Source of the DNA: CAZGMC01 sp964526565
GTDB lineage: Bacteria > Pseudomonadota > Alphaproteobacteria > DSM-16000 > Inquilinaceae
Direction of reading: 5' to 3'
Length of the DNA: 5,039 bases
NCBI GenBank assembly: GCA_964526565.1
Contig: CAZGMC010000149.1
Location: forward strand, 1-5,039
Below the pieces are notes generated by a model. The model did no database searches. It had not been told where the DNA came from and saw nothing but the letters and a program-made list of their open reading frames with translations. The translations under genes and the position numbers were made by a program. This document shows positions 1-5,039 of this stretch, one piece after another (position 1 is the stretch's first letter; every line of letters begins with the position of its first letter).

Positions 1-683
1 GCCGCGCGCTGGCTCCCTGCGGCGGCATCCTGGGCGCCGTCGCCCGCATCGACACCGGCAGTCTCGACCCGCGCCTCCGCGGCGTGCGGCTGACGCTGGC
101 CACCGACGTCACCAACCCGCTGCTGGGCGCGGACGGCGCCGTGCGCGTGTTCGCCCCGCAGAAGGGCCTCGCCCCCGGCCGCGTCGACGCCTTCGAGGCA
201 GCCATGGCGCACTTCGCCGAGGTGGTCGTCGAAACCACCGGGCGCGACGCGCGCGACGCGCCCGGCAGCGGCGCGGCCGGCGGCATCGCCTTCCTGCTGC
301 GCGCGGTGCTGGACGTGACGGTGCGCGACGGTTTCCCGCTGATCGCCGAGCTGACCGGCCTGGGCGACGCCGTGCGCGGCGCCGACCTGGTGCTGACCGG
401 CGAGGGCAGGCTCGACAGACAGTCGCTGTACGGCAAGGTGCCCGTCGGCGTGGCCCGCATCGCCCGCGACGCCGGCATCCCCGCCGCCGCCTTCGCCGGC
501 GCTCTGGAGGGCGACCCCGCCGCCTTCCGCGCCGAGGGCCTGGCCGCCGTCGTGCCCCTGCCCGACCGGCCGATGCCCCTGGACCAGGCCATGGCCGAGA
601 CCGGCCCGCTGCTGCGCCGCGCCGCCGCCCGCTTCATGGCGATGCTGGAGCTGGGCCGGTCGCTGGGCGAGCGGCGAACCTGA
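1..683 (+). CDS. Glycerate kinase, C-terminal part (5' end outside window)
   Basis: ATP-dependent phosphorylation of D-glycerate by the cytosolic GlxK/GarK-type kinase family (PF02595), linking glyoxylate and glycerate breakdown to glycolysis. The frame is open from base 3 and ends in TGA at 681-683; a GTG at 84 is internal, not the start. Family landmarks visible in order: a GGIL stretch at the left edge, then ATDVTNPLLG, then the APQKG motif (family form GPQKG) followed by an AHFAEVV helix, PGSGAAGG (family PGAGAAGG), ADLVLTGEGRLDRQS (family ADLVITGEGRLDxQ) with SLYGKVPVGVAR, and the C-terminal PMPLDQAM helix. About 226 residues of a usual 370-430 are present. No frameshift is seen. It converges with the small thioredoxin gene 51 bp downstream. 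Which glycerate isomer position is phosphorylated cannot be read from this fragment, so no gene symbol is given. Confidence 0.92.
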   Translation, partial: RALAPCGGILGAVARIDTGSLDPRLRGVRLTLATDVTNPLLGADGAVRVFAPQKGLAPGRVDAFEAAMAHFAEVVVETTGRDARDAPGSGAAGGIAFLLRAVLDVTVRDGFPLIAELTGLGDAVRGADLVLTGEGRLDRQSLYGKVPVGVARIARDAGIPAAAFAGALEGDPAAFRAEGLAAVVPLPDRPMPLDQAMAETGPLLRRAAARFMAMLELGRSLGERRT

Positions 684-692
684 CCTCGCATT

Positions 693-709
693 CGTGCCGC
701 CGCGGCACG
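693..709. terminator. GC-rich stem-loop between convergent genes
   Basis: A perfect 7-bp stem (CGTGCCG / CGGCACG) with a CCG loop sits in the 51-bp gap between the converging glycerate kinase and thioredoxin-like genes. The position fits a shared bidirectional terminator. Neither side has a T-run, so it is at best a weak intrinsic terminator or an RNA 3'-end-protecting hairpin. Confidence 0.35.
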
Positions 710-734
710 CCACGACCGCCCCGGCGGCCGCGGT

Positions 735-968
735 TCAACCCAGCATCGCCTTGATCTGGTCGACCGTCGGCACCTTGCCGGAGACGGCGATGCGATCGCC
801 GATCTGCAGCGCCGGGGTCACCAGCACGCCGGCATCGGTGATGGCGTCGCGGTCGGTGACCTTGTCCAGCCGGTAGTCGAGGCCGAGCGCCTGGGCGGCC
901 GCCTCGGCGTTTTCGGCCAGCCGGGTGCACTTGGCGCAGCCGGTGCCGAGCACCTTCAGTTCGATCAT
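735..968 (-). CDS. Small redox-active disulfide protein, TM0996/MTH895-type thioredoxin fold
   Basis: A 77-residue cytosolic protein with one thioredoxin-like domain (thioredoxin_3 type). A beta strand (IELKVLG) leads straight into the redox motif C11-A-K-C14, then a helix of about residues 15-30, and the cis-proline loop VTPAL with Pro52 facing the CxxC. There is no signal peptide. The length is normal for the family, which lacks the N-terminal extension of true thioredoxin. The ATG at 966-968 has a strong AAGGAG ribosome-binding site at 976-981, seven bases upstream. The gene begins 24 bp after the upstream permease and is the last gene of the arsR-permease-disulfide protein unit. Pairing of such proteins with COG0701 permeases is a known genomic association. 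A role in reducing permease cysteines or the substrate is inference. It could alternatively act as a metal or metalloid chaperone through its dithiol. Confidence 0.9.
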   Translation of the reverse strand: MIELKVLGTGCAKCTRLAENAEAAAQALGLDYRLDKVTDRDAITDAGVLVTPALQIGDRIAVSGKVPTVDQIKAMLG

Positions 969-992
969 CGTCGGTCTCCTTGTAAAAAGAGG

Positions 993-2291
993 TCACAGGC
1001 TGCCGTAGACGAGGCCCGAGGCGGTCGCCATGACCACCACCAGCGCCACATAGACCAGGGTCTTCTCGGTGCCCAGGATGCTGCGGATGACCAGCATGTT
1101 GGGCAGCGACAGCGCCGGCCCGGCCAGCAGCAGCGCCAGCGCCGGCCCCTTGCCCATGCCGGCGCCGAGCAGCCCCTGCACGATCGGCACCTCGGTCAGC
1201 GTGGCGAAGTACATGAAGGCGCCGATCACCGAGGCCACCAGGTTGGCGCCCAGCGAGTTGCCGCCCACCGCCGCCGCCACCCAGGCCGACGGCACCAGGG
1301 CCTGCTCGCCGGGCCGGCCGAGCAGGAACCCGGCAATCAGCACGCCGACGAACAGCAGCGGCAGGATCAGCTTGGCGAAGCCCCAGCTCTGCTCGAACCA
1401 CTCCTGGCCGGCGCCCGGCTGGACCGCCGCCAGCGCCATCAGCCCAACCACGCCGGCGGCGAACGGCACCTGCGGCTGCTCCGGGAACAGCATCGCGAGC
1501 GCCGCCACCGCCGCCGCCAGCAGCGCCATGCGCCGGCCGTCCCAGCCATAGCGGACCACCAGCAGCAGGGCCAGGCCGGCCGCCAGCGCCGCCGTGGCCG
1601 GCCACTTCCAGGCATGCACCGCCGCCCAGGCGCCGCCCGCCGACGCCGCCGGCGCCCAGTTGGCGAACACCAGCACGCCGATCATCAGCGCGAACAGCAG
1701 CACCGTGTCGGACAATGGCCGGCCGTCGCCCTCGGGCAGGACCAGGCCGCCGCGCCGCGCCGCCGCCTCCTCGCGCCGGTAGAGCAGGTGCATGGCGCCG
1801 CCGATCACCGCGGCGAAGCCGATCGCGCCGACCGCCCGCGCCAGGCCCAGCTCCGCCCCCAGCACGTTGGCCGTCAGCACGATCGCCAGCACGTTGATGG
1901 CCGGCCCGGAATACAGGAAGGCGATGGCCGGCCCCAGCCCGGCGCCGCGCCGGTACAGCCCGCCGAACAGCGGCAGCACGGTGCATGAGCACACCGCCAG
2001 CACCGTGCCCGACACCGCGGCGACGCCGTAGGCCAGCGCCTTGTTCGCCTCGGCGCCCAGGTACTTCAGGATCGCACCCTGGCTGATGAAGGCGGCCATT
2101 GCCCCGGCGATCAGGAACGCCGGCAGCAGGCACAGGATGACGTGCTCGCGCGCATACCAGTGGGCCAGGGCCAGCGCCTCGTGCACCGCCGTGTCGAACC
2201 GCGGCGTCCCCACCGGCATCCACAGCAGCGCCAGGAACACACCGGTGAGCAGCAGGATGATGCGGCCTTCCTGTCGCCAGTCGATATCCAT
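993..2291 (-). CDS. COG0701 (ArsP/DUF318-type) permease, long form, module B
   Basis: A 432-residue inner-membrane permease with about ten or more hydrophobic segments (for example near 11-27, 50-70, 86-108, 117-140, 150-170, 195-212, 232-248, 278-290, 307-325, 350-362, 383-400 and 410-428). The family signature is AVCSCTVLPLF, with C101 and C103, followed by the SGPAINVLAIVLT segment at 128-140. The second half carries the matching element FATLTEVPIVQGLLGAGMGKG and LLAGPALSLPNM (about 362-399), so the protein has the two-fold repeated layout of COG0701. ArsP of this superfamily exports trivalent organoarsenicals; the substrate here is inferred from its arsR neighbour. The ATG at 2289-2291 has GGAGG nine bases upstream and lies 18 bp after the arsR stop, so the genes are co-transcribed. 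It is longer than the roughly 320-350 residues of ArsP, because of a central section (about 170-300) linking the two halves. Confidence 0.9.
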   Translation of the reverse strand: MDIDWRQEGRIILLLTGVFLALLWMPVGTPRFDTAVHEALALAHWYAREHVILCLLPAFLIAGAMAAFISQGAILKYLGAEANKALAYGVAAVSGTVLAVCSCTVLPLFGGLYRRGAGLGPAIAFLYSGPAINVLAIVLTANVLGAELGLARAVGAIGFAAVIGGAMHLLYRREEAAARRGGLVLPEGDGRPLSDTVLLFALMIGVLVFANWAPAASAGGAWAAVHAWKWPATAALAAGLALLLVVRYGWDGRRMALLAAAVAALAMLFPEQPQVPFAAGVVGLMALAAVQPGAGQEWFEQSWGFAKLILPLLFVGVLIAGFLLGRPGEQALVPSAWVAAAVGGNSLGANLVASVIGAFMYFATLTEVPIVQGLLGAGMGKGPALALLLAGPALSLPNMLVIRSILGTEKTLVYVALVVVMATASGLVYGSL

Positions 2292-2309
2292 CTGGACCTT
2301 CCTCCCGGT

Positions 2310-2663
2310 CTATGCGGCGGCGCGGCGCGGCGGCCGGTTCGGCATGGCGCGCAGCCGCACCCGATCGGCCGCCCGCTGGCCCCGGTCGTCCAGGCCGACG
2401 GCGAGCTGGCGGACCACCTGCCGCGCCCAGTCCGGCAGGGCCGGCGCCATGCGGTAGTAGACCCGGTTGGCGTCGCGGCGGTCGGCGACCACCCCCAGCT
2501 CGCGCAGGGCGGCCAGGTGGCGCGACATCTTCGGCTGCGACACCTCCAGCGCGGTGGTCAGCTCGCACACGCACAGCTCGCCCTCCGCATCGAGGAGGAC
2601 GAGCGCGCGCAGGCGGGTCGGGTCGGCCAGGGCGGCCACGAACGGGTGCGGGTCGAAACTCAT
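2310..2663 (-). CDS. arsR: ArsR metalloid-responsive repressor (E. coli-type, CVC motif)
   Basis: A 117-residue winged-helix dimeric repressor. DPTRLRALVLL is the alpha-1/2 region. The metalloid-sensing motif ELCVCEL (C31, C33) opens the DNA-binding helix pair, and the recognition helix SQPKMSRHLAALRELGVV (about 42-59) matches E. coli ArsR closely. The wing is DRRDANRVYYRMAP. E. coli ArsR has a third arsenic-ligating cysteine three residues after the second; here it is Thr36. In E. coli the first two are the ones needed for induction, so the sensor should still work. The frame is open far upstream, but no ATG, GTG or TTG occurs in frame between the promoter and the ATG at 2661-2663, and the homology starts there. 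It heads the arsR-permease-disulfide protein operon and probably represses its own promoter through the CGTATATACG palindromes just upstream. The C-terminal tail is Arg/Ala-rich and not conserved. Confidence 0.94.
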   Translation of the reverse strand: MSFDPHPFVAALADPTRLRALVLLDAEGELCVCELTTALEVSQPKMSRHLAALRELGVVADRRDANRVYYRMAPALPDWARQVVRQLAVGLDDRGQRAADRVRLRAMPNRPPRRAAA

Positions 2664-2667
2664 GCCT

Positions 2668-2693
2668 CGTATATACGCCCACCCGTATATACG
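2668..2693. promoter_or_regulatory. Candidate ArsR operator: paired CGTATATACG palindromes
   Basis: Two identical, perfectly self-complementary decamers, CGTATATACG, occupy 2668-2677 and 2684-2693, separated by CCCACC and centred 16 bp apart. One covers the -10 and the other the -35-proximal part of the spacer of the arsR promoter. A repressor bound here would block RNA polymerase. ArsR-family proteins are homodimers that bind AT-rich inverted repeats at their own promoters. Whether one dimer spans both palindromes or each palindrome binds a dimer cannot be told from sequence. Confidence 0.7.
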
Positions 2694-2698
2694 GTCAA
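2670..2698 (-). promoter_or_regulatory. Sigma70-type promoter of the arsR-permease-disulfide operon
   Basis: Read on the minus strand: TTGACC (2698-2693) as -35, a 17-bp spacer, and TATATA (2675-2670) as -10. The -35 matches five of six consensus bases and the -10 four of six. The expected start of transcription, six or seven bases past the -10, falls on 2663-2664, at the A of the arsR ATG. It lies in the 65-bp gap after the upstream permease gene, so module B has its own promoter. Confidence 0.72.
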
Positions 2699-2728
2699 GC
2701 CGATTATCGGGCCGGCTGCGGCGTCGCC

Positions 2729-3763
2729 CTACACGAAGGCTCCGTAGGCCAGGCCGGCCAGCATTGCTCCGGACAGGGCAAATCCCAGATAGGCCAGGAC
2801 CACGGGCGGCCGGGCCAGCGCGAACACGGCCATCGCGGCCGGGATGCTGGTGACGCCGCCGGCGACCAGGAAGGCCATCGCCGCGCCCGGCGCCATGCCC
2901 TGCCCGACCAGGCCGGCGACCAGCGGCAGGGCGGCATAGCCGTTCAGGTAGGCCGGCACCCCGACCAGCGCCGCGCCGGCGACCGGCAGCCAGCCGCTGC
3001 CGCCGACGGCGCCGGCGACCAGATCGGCCGGCACGTAGGCGACCATCAGGCTCTCGAGCAGGAAGGCCAGCGTCAGCCACTTGCCGAGGAACAGGCCGTT
3101 GCCGCGCGCCTCCCTGGCGAACGCCTCGCGCCGCGCCGGCTCCGCCCAGAACCGCCAGACCACGGCCTTGGGATTGCGGATCTTGGCGCCGCCGCAGCCG
3201 CCATTGCCGATGCCGTCGCGCAGCGGCCGCTCGAACAGGCCGGTCCGCTGCAGGGCCAGCAGACCGAAGCCGCCGAGCAGGCCCAGGCCGATCGCCGCCA
3301 TGGTCTTGGCGACCGCGAACCCGGTGCCCAGCACGCCGGCGGTCAGCACGAACATCGACGGGTCCATGATCGGCGAGGCCAGCCAGAAGGCCATCACCGC
3401 CGCCAGCGGCACGCCCATGGCCAGCAGCGCGGCGATCAGCGGGATGACGCCGCACGAACAGAACGGCGACAGCGCCCCCATCAGCGCGGCGAACACGACC
3501 ATCAGCGCCGCCTGCCCCTGGAAGGCGCGGGCGATCAGGTTGTCGGCACCGCTGGCCTTGGCATAGGCGGCCACGGCGACCGAACCGGCCAGGAATGGCA
3601 GCACGCCCCACAGGCTCGCCGCCGTGAACAGCAGGCTCGCCTCGCCCTGCGCCGGGACGACCATGAACAGGCCAGCGAGTACGACGGCAATGGCGATCCA
3701 GACCGGGTCGATCCGGACCGGCCAGCCGCGCGGCACGGCGAGGGACAGCAGCTTTCCCGTCAT
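2729..3763 (-). CDS. COG0701 (ArsP-type) permease, module A
   Basis: A 344-residue inner-membrane permease, close to the length of characterised ArsP proteins. Hydrophobic segments are near 20-38, 50-68, 84-100, 105-125, 136-172 (two), 226-244, 250-283 (two), 290-318 and 320-342. The family core is LSPFCSCGVIPLIAALL (C102, C104) followed by FWLASPIMDPSMFVLT, the typical COG0701 loop and helix. The second-half repeat is PAYLNGYAALPLVAGLVGQGM and AFLVAGGVTSIPA (about 270-308). The hydrophilic middle loop (about 174-225) contains GNGGCGG with C190, a further possible thiol ligand. The ATG at 3761-3763 has a GAGGAG ribosome-binding site seven bases upstream. It starts 43 bp after the ArsR-family gene at 3807-4151, suggesting one operon. 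Export of arsenite or organoarsenicals is inferred from family and regulator. It is only distantly similar to the module B permease outside the motifs, so the pair is not a recent duplication. Confidence 0.9.
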   Translation of the reverse strand: MTGKLLSLAVPRGWPVRIDPVWIAIAVVLAGLFMVVPAQGEASLLFTAASLWGVLPFLAGSVAVAAYAKASGADNLIARAFQGQAALMVVFAALMGALSPFCSCGVIPLIAALLAMGVPLAAVMAFWLASPIMDPSMFVLTAGVLGTGFAVAKTMAAIGLGLLGGFGLLALQRTGLFERPLRDGIGNGGCGGAKIRNPKAVVWRFWAEPARREAFAREARGNGLFLGKWLTLAFLLESLMVAYVPADLVAGAVGGSGWLPVAGAALVGVPAYLNGYAALPLVAGLVGQGMAPGAAMAFLVAGGVTSIPAAMAVFALARPPVVLAYLGFALSGAMLAGLAYGAFV

Positions 3764-3806
3764 CTTGCGACTCCTCTAGAAACATGGAACCTTCACGCCG
3801 AAAAAG

Positions 3807-4151
3807 TCAGGCGGCAGCGCCATTGTCGTCCCGGCCGTCCGCGCCGGGATCCACGTCCTCGAGCCGCACACCGGTGCAGCACGCCTCGGTCAGATGGCCG
3901 ATCAGGCCGCGCATGGCCGCGTAGTCGGCCCGCGTCACCACCTCGCGCCCCTGCCGGTCCTGCACGACCAGTCCGGCCCGCGCCAGCGTCGCCAGATGGT
4001 GGGACAGGGTCGAGCCGGGGATGCCGAGCAGGCGCTGCAGGTCGCCGACGTTCAGACCGCCGTCGCCGGCCCGCACCAGGACGCGGAACAGCCGCAGCCG
4101 CGTGTGGTTGCCGAGCGCCGCCAGGCCCTGCACCGCGCGATCCTCCTGCAT
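3807..4151 (-). CDS. ArsR-family repressor with C-terminal Cys-Cys pair
   Basis: A 114-residue winged-helix regulator. ALGNHTRLRLFRVLVRAG forms the N-terminal helices, LNVGDLQRLLGIPGSTLSHHLATLARAGLV (about 33-62) is the helix-turn-helix, and QDRQGREVVTRADY is the wing. It lacks the CVC motif in the DNA-binding helix. Its only cysteines are C91 and C92 in LTEACCTG on the C-terminal dimerisation helix. This is like the second class of arsenic-sensing ArsR, where adjacent C-terminal cysteines bind As(III), as in Acidithiobacillus ferrooxidans ArsR (which also uses a third cysteine). The ATG at 4149-4151 is the only possible start before an in-frame stop at 4188-4190; the GGAGG upstream has a short three-base spacing. 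It precedes the module A permease and is probably autoregulated through the site at 4201-4218. A different metal or thiol-reactive inducer is possible. Confidence 0.88.
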   Translation of the reverse strand: MQEDRAVQGLAALGNHTRLRLFRVLVRAGDGGLNVGDLQRLLGIPGSTLSHHLATLARAGLVVQDRQGREVVTRADYAAMRGLIGHLTEACCTGVRLEDVDPGADGRDDNGAAA

Positions 4152-4198
4152 GCCCCTCCCGCGTCCAGCCGTCTCGCCATCTCGCCGTCAAGCAAGCA

Positions 4199-4228
4199 AT
4201 GATATCGCTAGATTTATCGAAACGTCAA
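4199..4228 (-). promoter_or_regulatory. Promoter of the module A regulator-permease operon
   Basis: Minus strand: TTGACG (4228-4223) as -35, an 18-bp spacer, and TATCAT (4204-4199) as -10, each matching five of six consensus bases. Predicted transcription starts near 4192, giving a leader of about 40 nt to the ATG at 4151. The short AT-rich patch stands out from its GC-rich surroundings. Confidence 0.65.
4201..4218. promoter_or_regulatory. Candidate operator for the Cys-Cys ArsR
   Basis: An 18-bp site with exact dyad symmetry at 12 positions: GATA, three bases, CTAG, three bases, TATC. It covers most of the -10 to -35 spacer and overlaps the -10 of the promoter ahead of the 3807-4151 regulator, where an autoregulating ArsR-family dimer would bind. 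Its sequence differs from the CGTATATACG palindromes of module B, which argues for separate control. Confidence 0.5.
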
Positions 4229-4299
4229 CATCCGTTGCTGCCGTGCCCGGCGCATGATCCGGACCAGGTGCTCAGGCCCGCGCGCCGGACCGTTGGGTA

Positions 4300-4369
4300 G
4301 GGGCGTCGCCCCAACCGCTTTCCAGCACGCTTCGCCGTGCCCCTTATGCCTCCCGACCGCTCCGGTCGG
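4300..4369. repeat. Three consecutive stem-loops
   Basis: Three perfect-arm hairpins follow one another with 12-base gaps: GGGGC-GTC-GCCCC (4300-4312), GCACG-N6-CGTGC (4325-4340) and CCGACCG-CTC-CGGTCGG (4353-4369). None is followed by a T-run on either strand. They could be a structured RNA element, a REP-like extragenic palindrome cluster, or a Rho-independent-like barrier between the divergent operons. I do not recognise a known RNA family. Confidence 0.4.
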
Positions 4370-4648
4370 CGAGGCCTGCTTCGATCTCGGCGAGTTCGCG
4401 CCGGGCATCGTTGGCCAGTCGCATGCTCTCTGTCGTCATGACCACGAGTTTCTGATTGGCCCGGGCCGGAGCATTCTCCAGACGGACAAGACCCGGCGCC
4501 TGAAGCTGCCGCAGAGTCTTGGACGGTGAGCGAGACAGGCTCGGCACCAGCATGGCGGCCGGTGGCGCCCGCCCCCGGCCTTGCCAATCGGACGGCGCCG
4601 GCAGCCCTGCCGTTCCGCAAGACGGCGTCGGATCACCAGGGTCCGCCA

Positions 4649-4678
4649 TTGACCCGGACGTCGCTCCGGGTTTACACA
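4649..4678 (+). promoter_or_regulatory. Possible coxS promoter with internal inverted repeat
   Basis: TTGACC (4649-4654) is followed after 18 bases by TACACA (4673-4678), a good -35 but a poor -10. Between them, and overlapping the -35, lies a perfect inverted repeat ACCCGGA-N6-TCCGGGT (4652-4671), well placed to be an operator. The leader to the coxS ATG would be about 60 nt. Both the promoter and the operator reading are tentative. Confidence 0.3.
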
Positions 4679-4746
4679 GATCCCAGGAATCCCCCGCGCC
4701 GCAGGCCCTTGCGCCAAGCCCGCGCGGCCTGACCAGGGAGGAGCGG

Positions 4747-5039
<293 letters not shown>

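Larger units (their letters stand above)
4229..4746. other. Long intergenic region without a convincing gene
   Basis: About 520 bp between the module A promoter and coxS. Short open frames exist on both strands (for example plus 4254-4529 and minus 4344-4439), but none has a family motif I recognise, a good ribosome-binding site, or the very high third-position GC of the flanking genes (about 75% against above 90%). The minus-strand stretch 4344-4439 is the most protein-like: 31 residues from MTTESM, helical and charged (RLANDARRELAEIEAGL), ending in TAA. It could be the tail of a decayed gene. The region also holds three stem-loops (4300-4369), an imperfect inverted-repeat pair (4260-4273 with 4631-4645) and a compact inverted repeat near coxS (4652-4671). 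Confidence 0.6.

Noticed and set aside
243..262. Repeated GCGCGACGCG-like tract inside the glycerate kinase
   Set aside because: It encodes Arg-Asp-Ala repeats in frame and is explained by codon bias in a GC-rich coding sequence.
634..2682. A 682-codon open frame on the minus strand spanning two annotated genes
   Set aside because: It is a shadow frame of high-GC DNA: Arg/Gly/Ala/Pro-rich, no family motifs, and it overlaps well-supported permease, arsR and disulfide protein genes in a different frame.
2700..2710. Short palindrome CCGAT-T-ATCGG between the module A permease and the arsR promoter
   Set aside because: The arms are only 5 bp with a one-base centre and no T-run follows, so it is too short to call a terminator or an operator with confidence.
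2664..3785. N-terminal extension of arsR by about 374 codons from an ATG at 3785
   Set aside because: The frame is open only because of high GC; it overlaps the module A permease out of frame, and ArsR homology begins exactly at the ATG at 2663.
2312..4300. A 662-codon open frame on the plus strand
   Set aside because: It is antisense to three strongly supported genes and its composition (Arg, Gln, Gly, His, Pro) is typical of a GC-rich antisense frame.

Overview
The window is very GC-rich (about 70%), with third codon positions almost always G or C in the clear genes. Together with an Oligotropha-like CO dehydrogenase small subunit and a GlxK-type glycerate kinase, this suggests an alphaproteobacterium, perhaps of the Rhodospirillales. 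That placement is an inference from composition and gene content; no rRNA or other marker is present.

Layout. (1) Positions 1-683, plus strand: the C-terminal part of a glycerate kinase whose 5' end lies outside the window. (2) Positions 735-4151, minus strand: five co-directional genes forming two regulator-permease modules. Read in transcription order (right to left), module A is an ArsR-family repressor with a C-terminal Cys-Cys pair (3807-4151) followed by a 344-residue COG0701/ArsP-type permease (2729-3763). Module B is an E. coli-like ArsR with the CVC metalloid-binding motif (2310-2663), a second and longer COG0701 permease of 432 residues (993-2291), and a small CxxC thioredoxin-fold protein of the TM0996/MTH895 type (735-968). 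Each module has its own sigma70-like promoter with a symmetric candidate operator over the spacer and -10 (4199-4228 and 2668-2698). The two operators differ in sequence. The module B promoter is so close to the arsR start codon that a leaderless mRNA is predicted. (3) Positions 4229-4746: about 520 bp without a convincing gene. It holds three consecutive stem-loops (4300-4369), an imperfect inverted-repeat pair (4260-4273 and 4631-4645), and a perfect 7-bp-arm inverted repeat (4652-4671) ahead of the next gene. (4) Positions 4747-5039, plus strand: the first 97 codons of a coxS-like molybdenum hydroxylase [2Fe-2S] subunit, running off the right edge.

How the genes work together. The central cluster looks like a metalloid-responsive efflux island: two different thiol-bearing ArsR sensors each control a membrane permease that carries a CSC motif. 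Module B adds a dithiol protein that could keep the permease cysteines or the substrate reduced. ArsP, a characterised COG0701 member, exports trivalent organoarsenicals, so arsenic compounds are the best-supported substrates, but nothing in the window proves the substrate. No arsB, arsC, acr3, arsM or arsH is present. The glycerate kinase and the cox operon are metabolically unrelated flanks.
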